This document shows positions 1 to 6,315 of a stretch of 8,937 bases of DNA, piece after piece. The position numbers were made by a program, and so were the translations under genes. The stretch is from assembly GCA_002320935.1 (NCBI GenBank), contig DCLG01000069.1:31643-40579 (forward strand). The letters run 5' to 3'. The notes below the pieces were generated by a model that saw nothing but the letters and a program-made list of their open reading frames with translations, did no database searches and had not been told where the DNA came from. How positions within the stretch are numbered: the first letter of the stretch is position 1; each line of letters begins with the position of its first letter. The DNA comes from Pedobacter sp. UBA1654 (GTDB lineage: Bacteria; Bacteroidota; Bacteroidia; Sphingobacteriales; Sphingobacteriaceae).

Positions 1-1
1 T

Positions 2-1228
2 CAGCTGGTAACTCCGGCTGTTGTGCACATCCGGACAGAATCAGGTCTTGGTTCAGGCGTGATACTGGCGCAGGACGGGTACATCGCTACGAACAATCAC
101 GTGATTGAAAATGCGAATGCAATTACCGTGATCCTTCCGGACCGCAGAGAATTTGAGGCCAAGCTTGTTGGGCGCGATCCGAATACAGATCTGGCTATGC
201 TGAAGATCAATGCGGATAAGCTACCAATAGTCAAATTGGGCAATTCTGACGAGGTACTGGTAGGTGAGTGGGTGCTCGCTGTAGGCTATCCGTTTTCATT
301 AAGCACGACGGCTACTGCAGGTATAGTAAGCGCTAAAGGACGTAACATCGGAATCATAGAGGCGAGTCAGCGCGAAGCTGCCGAGCAAGGTAGCAGTGCA
401 ATAGAGTCTTTCATTCAAACCGATGCCGCCATTAATCCGGGAAATAGTGGGGGTGCACTTGTAAACACCAGGGGTGAGCTCATCGGGATCAATGCGGCGA
501 TCGCATCAAGGACGGGTAGCTATGCAGGTTATGCTTTTGCCATCCCGGTGAATTTGGCTAAGAAGATATTGGATGACTTCAAGGAGTTTGGTGAAGTAAG
601 GCGTGGTATCCTGGGCGTAAACTTTCCCTCGCCTTCTATAGAAGACCAGTTTCTGAAGGAACAAGGTATTAAACCTGGGACTGTAAATGGTGTTTTTATC
701 ACTGACATTCAGCCCGGAAGTGCAGCGGCCTCAGCAGGATTGAAGGCGGGTGATATTATACAGAAGATAGATGGACAACAGATTTATTCTTCTTCAGAGT
801 TCTCGGAGCGAATTGCAAGGCGTCGTCCTGGTGATGAAGTGAAATTAACTTACTTACGGGAGGGCAAGGAAAGAAACACAACAGCGAAGTTGAAGGGAGA
901 AGATAAATCAAGAGATCTTGCTAGCAACCAGAGTCTAAGTGAAATGTACGAAAAGCTTGGTGCACGCTTTACACCATTGTCGCCGGCACTTAAAGAAAGA
1001 CTTAGCCTGAATGCCGGCGTTGTGGTCACCGAAGTATCTCGGGAGGGTGTATTTGGCCAGCTTGGTATTCCACCGGGTACAATAATCGTCTATATCAATG
1101 GCGCTGAAATCCAAACGCCTAAAGACATCGATGCTGCTTTGATTGAAGCCGGGCGATCGAGGGTTCAGATCCTCGCGATTGCACCAGACGGATCCAGGGT
1201 TGCGTTTAATTTCTCATTTGGTGCATAA
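2..1228 (+). CDS. htrA: HtrA/Do-family periplasmic serine endopeptidase, 5' end cut off by the window
   Basis: This is a trypsin-fold serine protease that, by family, degrades or refolds misfolded envelope proteins in the periplasm. The frame is open to the left edge; the GTG at 23 is an internal valine (preceding residues read QLVTPAV), so the signal peptide and true start lie outside. Counting that valine as residue 1, the catalytic triad is His26 (TNNHVIEN), Asp56 (NTDLAML) and Ser142 (NPGNSGGAL), so the enzyme should be active. A first PDZ domain spans about 195-290 (GILGV..., GSAAASAGLKAGDIIQKI). A shorter, divergent second PDZ spans about 308-400 (LNAGVVVTEV, GIPPGTIIVYING). The two-PDZ layout matches the DegP/DegQ class. 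The gene ends in a normal stop with no U-tract terminator; a nested inverted repeat begins 31 bases later. The family assignment is firm; whether it is a DegP, DegQ or DegS orthologue cannot be decided. Confidence 0.96.
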   Translation, partial: QLVTPAVVHIRTESGLGSGVILAQDGYIATNNHVIENANAITVILPDRREFEAKLVGRDPNTDLAMLKINADKLPIVKLGNSDEVLVGEWVLAVGYPFSLSTTATAGIVSAKGRNIGIIEASQREAAEQGSSAIESFIQTDAAINPGNSGGALVNTRGELIGINAAIASRTGSYAGYAFAIPVNLAKKILDDFKEFGEVRRGILGVNFPSPSIEDQFLKEQGIKPGTVNGVFITDIQPGSAAASAGLKAGDIIQKIDGQQIYSSSEFSERIARRRPGDEVKLTYLREGKERNTTAKLKGEDKSRDLASNQSLSEMYEKLGARFTPLSPALKERLSLNAGVVVTEVSREGVFGQLGIPPGTIIVYINGAEIQTPKDIDAALIEAGRSRVQILAIAPDGSRVAFNFSFGA

Positions 1229-1258
1229 ACGATAAGCAGTAACTCGAATTTCTAGTAA

Positions 1259-1332
1259 TACTTGCAAGGCGGTTTAAACGTGTTCGCTACGTCTCCATCC
1301 GAAGCAACCCTGTAGCAAACACCTTGCAAGTA
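1259..1332. repeat. Nested inverted repeat able to form a two-part stem-loop
   Basis: An 11-base arm TACTTGCAAGG (1259-1269) is perfectly complementary to CCTTGCAAGTA (1322-1332). Inside it, GTGTTCGCTAC (1280-1290) pairs with GTAGCAAACAC (1312-1322) at 10 of 11 positions; the two right arms share base 1322. The result would be an outer stem, a bulge of about 10 bases on the left only (it contains the palindrome GTTTAAAC, 1272-1279), an inner stem and a loop of about 21 bases. It starts 31 bases after the protease stop, but no U-run follows, so it is not a classical intrinsic terminator. It could be a 3' processing or stabilising structure, a REP-like element or the trace of an insertion. Confidence 0.6.
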
Positions 1333-1363
1333 CGTCACAAGTACTTATGAAAATCGGCGTTAC

Positions 1364-1480
1364 ATGAATTCGATTTGCTTATCCTGGCTGAGGTTTCTGG
1401 AACTGATGAAGGAATTTGAGTCCTTTGCGCGGGAAATGTGCAATGATGCCTTGCCTGTTTATGATGGTTTAAAATCTTAA
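1364..1480 (+). other. Possible small ORF or gene fragment, 38 codons, unrecognised
   Basis: An ATG at 1364 opens 38 codons ending in TAA at 1480 (start MNSICLSWLRFLELMKEFES, end DALPVYDGLKS). The second half has a codon pattern resembling real coding sequence. A different frame across the first half (reading EFDLLILAEVSGTDEGI) also looks coding-like, which is what a frameshifted relic would show. There is no clear ribosome binding site or promoter. I do not recognise the peptide, and it may be chance. Confidence 0.15.
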
Positions 1481-1496
1481 ATCACTTGATTAAACG

Positions 1497-1647
1497 ATGT
1501 CGGAGAAAAAAGAAAAAAAATTTTCTTGTTGATCGTGAACAGCTTACAGGAAAGTTGATGCATTTGATTTGCGAAGACTTCCTGGAATTAAAAAATGTTT
1601 CTACCTTTGAACCATACCAATCGCAAGGATATGTGATAACGGTTTGA
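1497..1647 (+). pseudogene. Possible short coding relic with a frameshift at an A8 run
   Basis: An ATG at 1497 begins MSEKKEKKF but meets TGA at 1530-1532. One base out of phase, the next frame is open through to TGA at 1645-1647 and reads convincingly like protein: FLVDREQLTGKL, then MHLICEDFLELKN, then STFEPYQSQGYVITV. The switch falls in the run of eight A at 1513-1520. Removing one A would join the two into a single protein of about 49 residues. Possible explanations are a decayed small gene, transcriptional slippage on the A-run, a sequencing error in the homopolymer, or coincidence. No family is recognised. Confidence 0.22.
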
Positions 1648-1676
1648 AAGAAGAAAGAAAAATATTTTTAAATAAA

Positions 1677-1707
1677 TTTCTTTATTAAAGTAAAAGTTCT
1701 ACTTTTG
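1677..1707 (+). promoter_or_regulatory. Bacteroidota-type promoter of tRNA-Pro
   Basis: A perfect -7 element TACTTTTG (1700-1707, consensus TAnnTTTG) is preceded, after exactly 19 bases, by TTTC (1677-1680, consensus -33 TTTG). The upstream 30 bases are nearly all A/T, like an UP element. The predicted start of transcription is near 1713-1715, giving a 5' leader of about 45 bases to be removed before the tRNA at 1759. The boxes are read directly; function is inferred from the known consensus of the primary sigma factor in this phylum. Confidence 0.75.
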
Positions 1708-1758
1708 CAATCCCAAACAACGAGAGAATGCAAGTTCTTAAGTTGGACAACACCAGTT

Positions 1759-1832
1759 CGGGGTGTAGCGTAGCCCGGTATCGCGCCACATTTGGGATGT
1801 GGAGGTCGTAGGTTCGAATCCTGCCACCCCGA
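1759..1832 (+). tRNA. tRNA-Pro, anticodon UGG
   Basis: A complete 74-base cloverleaf can be folded by eye. The acceptor stem is CGGGGTG (1759-1765) with CACCCCG (1825-1831), with discriminator A at 1832. The anticodon stem is CCACA (1786-1790) with TGTGG (1798-1802) around the loop TTTGGGA, giving anticodon TGG at 1793-1795. The T stem is GTAGG (1808-1812) with CCTGC (1820-1824) around TTCGAAT. The TGG anticodon and the CGG start of the acceptor are typical of bacterial proline tRNA. The 3' CCA is not encoded (ACTT follows), so it must be added enzymatically. The gene has its own promoter and terminator and appears to be a single-gene transcript. Confidence 0.97.
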
Positions 1833-1835
1833 CTT

Positions 1836-1870
1836 AAAAAGCCTCTAGGTTCAATCCTAGAGGCTTTTTT
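1836..1870 (+). terminator. Intrinsic terminator of tRNA-Pro
   Basis: A perfect 14-base-pair stem joins AAAAAGCCTCTAGG (1836-1849) to CCTAGAGGCTTTTT (1856-1869), around the six-base loop TTCAAT. The descending arm ends in a run of six T (1865-1870). It begins three bases after the tRNA discriminator base. The A-run on the left and the T-run on the right make it potentially bidirectional. Its apical part (1846-1858) closely resembles the tRNA's own T arm. Confidence 0.93.
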
Positions 1871-2030
1871 CATTATGAAGCATTATACATACGAGTTGAT
1901 ATCTCATAATCCCTATTTTTCAATATTGATGTTTCCAGGTTAGATTATCTGACTATTTCGATTTTTTTCTATATTCGGGCATACCGCTATTCATGATTAC
2001 ACTAGCCAATTGAAGTAAAAACATCATTTC

Positions 2031-2558
2031 ATGCAAACGAGAATTCATACCACTAAAAAGCTTGAGCCATTTTTCAAAAAGCTTATCTCCAACGATATGA
2101 ATGCAGAAACCGGGATATTAGGTAAATGGAATGCTACGATATTTTTTGTTGAGCGAAAAAAGTGTCTGCTGTTTACAAATGGGCTCACGAAGTACAATGT
2201 GATCTTAACTGAGATAAAATCATCAGACCTCAGCAACATTGAGGCATTATTCAAAAGCTCTTTTACCAGTCAGCTGATTTATGATGGTATAATTGTCGAC
2301 TTTGATAAGTTGACGATGAATATTGGGCAGCTTGCATTCTTGCCAACCGATAATGATCGCAGCACTATTGGTTTTCAGAATCGACGTTTATATGAACTGG
2401 AAGACTGGAAACAGGAGTTCGGGACCTTGGATAATATGCCAATGACAGAACTCGCAAGTCGGATGAATAGCATTCCAATTCACATTGGCAAAAGCAAGCG
2501 ATTTTCAGATTTCACCAGTTCTACTGAGGAAATGAAAAAGTTGCTGTCACGTTTTTAA
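2031..2558 (+). CDS. DUF6933-like protein of unknown function
   Basis: This is a 175-residue soluble protein with no signal peptide or membrane segment. The N-terminal half carries the pattern I associate with DUF6933: IHTTKKL at 5-11, then GKWNATIFFVERKKCLLFTN at about 31-50, which reads as adjacent beta strands. No catalytic motif is evident, and the function of this family is unknown to me. The ATG at 2031 is used because the IHTTKKL motif follows it at once; the next in-frame ATG (residue 23) would lose the motif. There is no clear Shine-Dalgarno sequence; the leader is A-rich (GAAGTAAAAACATC). A weak -7-like box TATATTCG lies at 1970-1977 without a good -33 partner. The gene sits 13 bases before the YcaQ-family gene on the same strand, so the two are probably co-transcribed. 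The family call is from memory and moderately sure; that it is a real gene is highly likely. Confidence 0.8.
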   Translation: MQTRIHTTKKLEPFFKKLISNDMNAETGILGKWNATIFFVERKKCLLFTNGLTKYNVILTEIKSSDLSNIEALFKSSFTSQLIYDGIIVDFDKLTMNIGQLAFLPTDNDRSTIGFQNRRLYELEDWKQEFGTLDNMPMTELASRMNSIPIHIGKSKRFSDFTSSTEEMKKLLSRF

Positions 2559-2571
2559 GTCGCTGACTGAG

Positions 2572-3768
2572 ATGCTTAGTTTGACGAAAGCACAAGCCAG
2601 AAGCATAATCCTTAAAGCTGCTGGGCTTGCAAGTACTGCACAATTCGGACAAGGCAGAGCGGCAGTGTACCAAATGATTGCGCATTTTGGATTTTTGCAG
2701 CTGGATACAAACACCGTGATAGAACGTGCGCATCATCATGTGCTCGCAACCAGAATTCCGGATTACCGGTCCGGATGGTTGGATGATTTAGTTGAAGAAG
2801 GTCGTGTATTCGAATACTTCGCTTCAGATGCTGGCTATCTACCGATGAAAGACTTTCGGTTTACCTTACCTGTGAAGCATGCTTTTGAAACCAGTCGGAA
2901 GCCTTTTACCAAGGTAGAAGCTGATTTGATGAACCAGATTCTTGATCGTGTGGAACGTGAGGGGCCAGTTCGGGTTGGCGATTTCGAATATGACCGTTTG
3001 GAAGCAAGTACTGGTTGGTGGGACTGGAGACCAGCGAAGGTCGCTTTGGAAAGGCTTTATCTGGATGGAAAATTGATGATCCGCCGCAACAGGACCTTTC
3101 AGAAAATCTACGATCTTCCTATGAATTTCGTTTCTACCGAAATCAATCAAGAAATGCCTACAGCAGAAGAATATGCGCGACATATTATATATCGTACATT
3201 AAAGGTGATGGGCTTAGCTCACACTAAAGATATTTCGTGGTGGGCACGCCGGGTGAAAGGCAATGTAATTAAACAGGAGCTGTCTGGCCTTGTTGAACTT
3301 GGAGCTGTTAAGCAGGTACAAGTTGAAGGACTTAAGGATCCTTTGTTTATGCTGCCTGGACAGGAGTATCTGCCTGAAGGCTCAAACGGAGTATTTATTC
3401 TTTCACCATTTGACATCGTTAACGTTTTCCGATATCGTTTGAAGGATTTCTTCAATTTTGAGTACCAAATGGAGTGTATTGTACGGGCACCTAAACGGAA
3501 ATTTGGGTACTTCTCTTTACCAATCCTGGCAGGCGATACTTTCATCGCGAGGATGGATGCCAAGGCTGATCGTAAGAACAAAGTGTTGATTATACACAAC
3601 TTGCATTTTGAACCCATCAACTTGCGGTCAGATCAAATACTCAGGTTTGTTAGTGCACTAAAAGCATTTGTATTCTTCAATAACTGTTTGGATGTCGATT
3701 TTAGACGGTCAAATAACAAGTTGTACCTCGCAGAAATTACCCACGTATTTGCAGGTCCTGCAAGCTAA
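2572..3768 (+). CDS. ycaQ: YcaQ/AlkX-family winged-helix DNA glycosylase (interstrand crosslink repair)
   Basis: This 398-residue protein is a homologue of E. coli YcaQ (AlkX, 410 residues), a glycosylase that unhooks DNA interstrand crosslinks and removes bulky N7-alkylguanine lesions. The family is built from winged-helix domains (HTH_42). The catalytic Q-phi-D motif is present as Gln43-Leu44-Asp45 (FLQLDTNTVIERAHH), matching the YcaQ branch rather than the QxQ of AlkZ. Further conserved blocks are EYFASDAGYLP (81-91), EGPVRVGDFE (130-139), STGWWDWRP (146-154), FQKIYDL (176-182), ILSPFD (276-281), APKRKFGYFSLP (306-317) and ARMDAK (326-331). The length is full and I see no lesion. It lies 13 bases after the DUF6933-like gene, which suggests an operon with no promoter of its own. 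The last codons contain a near-palindrome, TTGCAGG-T-CCTGCAA (3749-3763), just before the stop. I am sure of the family; the substrate range is inferred from E. coli. Confidence 0.93.
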   Translation: MLSLTKAQARSIILKAAGLASTAQFGQGRAAVYQMIAHFGFLQLDTNTVIERAHHHVLATRIPDYRSGWLDDLVEEGRVFEYFASDAGYLPMKDFRFTLPVKHAFETSRKPFTKVEADLMNQILDRVEREGPVRVGDFEYDRLEASTGWWDWRPAKVALERLYLDGKLMIRRNRTFQKIYDLPMNFVSTEINQEMPTAEEYARHIIYRTLKVMGLAHTKDISWWARRVKGNVIKQELSGLVELGAVKQVQVEGLKDPLFMLPGQEYLPEGSNGVFILSPFDIVNVFRYRLKDFFNFEYQMECIVRAPKRKFGYFSLPILAGDTFIARMDAKADRKNKVLIIHNLHFEPINLRSDQILRFVSALKAFVFFNNCLDVDFRRSNNKLYLAEITHVFAGPAS

Positions 3769-3790
3769 ACACCAAAGAAGGTTTCAGATT

Positions 3791-3823
3791 TTTCATCCAG
3801 TGACAAATATTTCTCTAACTTTA
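3791..3823 (+). promoter_or_regulatory. Weak candidate promoter for the PAS sensor gene
   Basis: TAACTTTA (3816-3823) differs from the -7 consensus TAnnTTTG only in the last base. TTTC (3791-3794) stands 21 bases upstream as a poor -33 match. It would place the start near 3829-3830 and leave a leader of about 46 bases before the ATG at 3876. The 107-base gap after ycaQ supports independent transcription. The match is weak enough to be chance in A/T-rich DNA. Confidence 0.25.
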
Positions 3824-3875
3824 GGATTGGAATTGATTTTCAATTGTTAGACATCCCATTACCGCTATCTTACCT

Positions 3876-6110
3876 ATGGTCAATTTGCAGAAGATTGAAC
3901 TTATCTACGATTCTATACCCAACCCTTGTATCATTTTAAGACCTGATGCGCCGGTATATACGATTGCAGCTGTCAATAAAGCTTTTACGATAACGACGGG
4001 CACCAGGGCAGAAAATCTGATCGGCTGTCCTTTCTTCGATGTTTTTCCAGCAAATGAAGATGATGATGGAACCAGTACGATAGACATAATGGATGCATTC
4101 GAGCATGTTCTTGTCGATAGGACGCCTAAGCTTGTAGCACGACATCGATATAGAAGACCTTCAACATCCGATGTAGAGCAACAACTGCGCTACTGGAATG
4201 TAGAAGCTTACCCAATACTGGATGAAAACAAGTGCGTACAATTTATCGTTCAAAGTTCTACAGACATCACAGCACTGGTAGAGGCGGAAAGGCAACTTGC
4301 GCTTAATAATGAACGCCTTCAGCAACAATTAAGGGAACATGAGTTGATGGAAGCAGCGCTTCAGAAGAGCAATGAAAGATACAAATATGTCAACCTGGCC
4401 ACAAACGACGCCATTTATGACTGGAACATCATGTCTGATAATATAGAATGGAATCATGCTTTTCATCTATATGGTTACCGGCCTGAAGACAAATTTTCTA
4501 TTGAAAGCTGGAAAGAGCTGCTTCATCCTGAAGATCGTCCGGAACTGGTTCGTAGTCTATATGCGGCGCTTGAGGATAAAAGTGTATATACCTGGAGTGA
4601 CGAATACCGAATGAAACGGTTGGATGGTCAGTATTCCGATATAGAAGGAAACGGGTATATTTTACGCGACAACCATGGCACCGCAAACCGGATGATTGGT
4701 GTGTTACGGGACGTCTCGGCCAGAAAAGTGGCGGAAGCAGAACTGGAGACGCTGAAAGATACTTACAGTGATCTTTTCCAGCTTAATCCCATGCCAATGT
4801 GGGTTTTTGACTATCAAACGCTCATGTTTCTAGACGTAAACGACGCTGCAGTTAACCATTACGGATATACAAAAGCGGAGTTCCTAAGTATGTCTATTCA
4901 GGCTATCCGACCCCTGGAAGATGCAGATAAGTTTTTCCAGACCATCAAAAACGAGGTTAGACCTGGGTTATCACACTCAATGATTGTACGACATCAGAAG
5001 AAGTATGGAGAGATCATCGTGGTTAAAATGATGGGAAATTCAATCCGGTATGGGTCCAAAGCCGCAAGAATTGCTGTGGCATTGGATATCACAGAAAAGA
5101 TAAAATTCCAACAAGCGCTCATCGACAGTGAGCGACGGTTTAAGACTTTGATTCAGGAGAGTTCCGATTTCATTGCGGTTCTTGATTCTGAAGGGACTTA
5201 TAAATATGTAAGTCCGCCGGTAGAAAGGCTACTTGGGATTAAACCGGAACAGCTTATCGGCCAAAATGCTTTCGAGGCCATTTATGAATCAGACCGGGAG
5301 ACGCTATCACTCCAACTTCAAAATCTTTCCGAGAAGAATTGTATCAAAGTAGCTCCTTACCGGATCGTGGATCAGGAAGGTAAAACACAGTGGATGGAAA
5401 CCATGATTACGGATCTAAGGAATGACCGTGCTATAGACGGCATTGTCTGTAACGCACGCGTAGTGACGGACCGGGTAGAACAAGAGCTGAAGATCAAGGA
5501 GCACCTGGAGCGGTTCAATGCCGTCTCTAAAGCAACAAGTGATGTGATCTGGGATTTTAATATCGTTACCGGGGACGTGCTGTGGAACCATGGAATTAAG
5601 GCAATATTTGGCTATGATGAACTGGAAGTCGATTTTCAGTGGTGGTATGATCGAGTACATCCTGCAGATGTAGAGCGGGTCACTGCTGTAGTTAACCATA
5701 ATGTGGAACATAAGCTGTCACGTTGGACAAGCGAATACCGCTTCAGATGTGCAGACGGTACTTTTAAGTATGTTCTGGATAGAGGTTTTCTGATTTTTGA
5801 CGAAGGGAATGGAAAGGTGTTGAAAATGATCGGTGCATTGCAGGATATAAGCGACAGAGTGGCCTATACAAAAACCATTGAAGCACATAACAGGCGTCTG
5901 AAAGAAATCGCCTGGTCGCAGGCACACCTTGTTCGCGGACCGCTTACCAGCATTTTAGGATTGACACAGCTGCTAAAAGATCCCACTACAGAAGAGGCAA
6001 CCCGAGATGCCATAATCGCATACTTGGATCGTTCTGCTGCTCAGCTTGATGAGACGATTAAAGCGATCATTAGCAAGAGCCATGATGCTTTAGAAGGCCC
6101 TACTTCTTAG
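3876..6110 (+). CDS. Soluble five-PAS sensor with a DHp-like phosphoacceptor helix but no kinase ATPase domain
   Basis: This 744-residue protein has no signal peptide or membrane segment, so it is a cytoplasmic sensor. Five PAS/PAC units can be read from their closing motifs: about 1-135 (STDITALVEAE), 165-288 (GVLRDVSARKVAEAE), 295-412 (VALDITEKIKF), 418-537 (CNARVVTDRVE) and 545-665 (GALQDISDRV). A charged coiled-coil linker lies at about 133-165. Units 2 and 5 are alike (WNH, HPxD, SEYR, DG, MIG blocks) and look like an internal duplication of the PAS_3 type. The C terminus (about 670-735) is a helical hairpin like a histidine-kinase dimerisation domain, with H-box SQAHLVRGPLTSILGL and candidate phosphoacceptor His684. 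The protein stops about 60 residues after that histidine, so the N, G1, F and G2 boxes of an HATPase_c domain are absent. The downstream DNA does not encode one in any forward frame. Such kinase-less PAS proteins are common in Sphingobacteriaceae. Ligands are unknown; its 3' end overlaps the next gene by 11 bases. Confidence 0.92.
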   Translation: MVNLQKIELIYDSIPNPCIILRPDAPVYTIAAVNKAFTITTGTRAENLIGCPFFDVFPANEDDDGTSTIDIMDAFEHVLVDRTPKLVARHRYRRPSTSDVEQQLRYWNVEAYPILDENKCVQFIVQSSTDITALVEAERQLALNNERLQQQLREHELMEAALQKSNERYKYVNLATNDAIYDWNIMSDNIEWNHAFHLYGYRPEDKFSIESWKELLHPEDRPELVRSLYAALEDKSVYTWSDEYRMKRLDGQYSDIEGNGYILRDNHGTANRMIGVLRDVSARKVAEAELETLKDTYSDLFQLNPMPMWVFDYQTLMFLDVNDAAVNHYGYTKAEFLSMSIQAIRPLEDADKFFQTIKNEVRPGLSHSMIVRHQKKYGEIIVVKMMGNSIRYGSKAARIAVALDITEKIKFQQALIDSERRFKTLIQESSDFIAVLDSEGTYKYVSPPVERLLGIKPEQLIGQNAFEAIYESDRETLSLQLQNLSEKNCIKVAPYRIVDQEGKTQWMETMITDLRNDRAIDGIVCNARVVTDRVEQELKIKEHLERFNAVSKATSDVIWDFNIVTGDVLWNHGIKAIFGYDELEVDFQWWYDRVHPADVERVTAVVNHNVEHKLSRWTSEYRFRCADGTFKYVLDRGFLIFDEGNGKVLKMIGALQDISDRVAYTKTIEAHNRRLKEIAWSQAHLVRGPLTSILGLTQLLKDPTTEEATRDAIIAYLDRSAAQLDETIKAIISKSHDALEGPTS

Positions 6111-6315
6111 AAGTTGCAACTACAACGACTCCGCCGATGAGCAGAATACCACCCAAATAAGGAGGCCAGTTCACATTCTTTTCTTTGTCTGCCGATACTT
6201 GTATAGGTCCGGCATCAATAACTTTCTCTGTTTTCGTGTATGAAAACCCAGTCCAGATCAGCATGATTATGCCGAGTACAATTAGGATTAATCCGATAAT
6301 TCTATTCATGATCAT
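6100..6315 (-). CDS. Small two-TM membrane protein of unknown function
   Basis: A 71-residue protein with two predicted membrane helices: about residues 5-24 (IIGLILIVLGIIMLIWTGF) and about 53-68 (LGGILLIGGVVVVATS). A polar loop of about 28 residues lies between them (TKTEKVIDAGPIQVSADKEK, then NVNWPP), followed by a short KK tail. Small proteins of this layout occur widely in Bacteroidota with no known role. An alternative start two codons in (ATG at 6309, giving MNRIIG) is equally plausible and looks more typical. The gene converges on the PAS sensor and shares its last 11 bases with it; both stops sit in the palindrome ACTTCT-T-AGAAGT (6102-6114). Its promoter would lie in the 165-base gap shared divergently with the DUF6496 gene, but I see no clear -7 box on this strand. 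Confidence 0.82.
   Translation of the reverse strand: MIMNRIIGLILIVLGIIMLIWTGFSYTKTEKVIDAGPIQVSADKEKNVNWPPYLGGILLIGGVVVVATSKK

Larger units (their letters stand above)
1229..1699. other. Long intergenic stretch between htrA and the tRNA promoter
   Basis: About 470 bases lie between the protease and the tRNA promoter box and hold no gene I can defend. From left to right there is a nested inverted repeat (1259-1332); a short open frame of 38 codons (1364-1480); an A-rich run with an apparent frameshift, leading into a further open frame (1497-1647); and an A/T-rich segment (about 1648-1699) just upstream of the tRNA promoter. The short frames look coding-like in composition but match nothing I recognise, so the stretch may be a decayed locus. 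I see no tRNA-like fold, CRISPR repeat or insertion-sequence gene here on either strand. Confidence 0.6.

Noticed and set aside
23..25. Apparent GTG start of the protease gene
   Set aside because: The frame continues upstream to the window edge with protease-like residues (QLVTPAV), and no signal peptide follows 23, so this is an internal valine codon.
1259..1332. Insertion-sequence ends or a miniature transposon
   Set aside because: I could see no flanking target-site duplication, the inner arms are only partly complementary and there is no transposase; a structured RNA or REP-like element fits at least as well.
1759..1870. tRNA-Pro as the attachment site of an integrated element
   Set aside because: No integrase or phage gene lies nearby and no second exact copy of the tRNA 3' end is found in the window; the only echo is the short imperfect one in the terminator.
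1685..1873. Minus-strand open frame of 62 codons
   Set aside because: It runs antisense through the tRNA, its promoter and its terminator; it is a by-product of that structured sequence.
3219..3620. Minus-strand open frame of 133 codons, and similar ones within 2866-3183 and 5415-5711
   Set aside because: They lie wholly antisense to well-supported genes (the ycaQ-like gene and the PAS sensor), have no recognisable domain and no ribosome-binding context.
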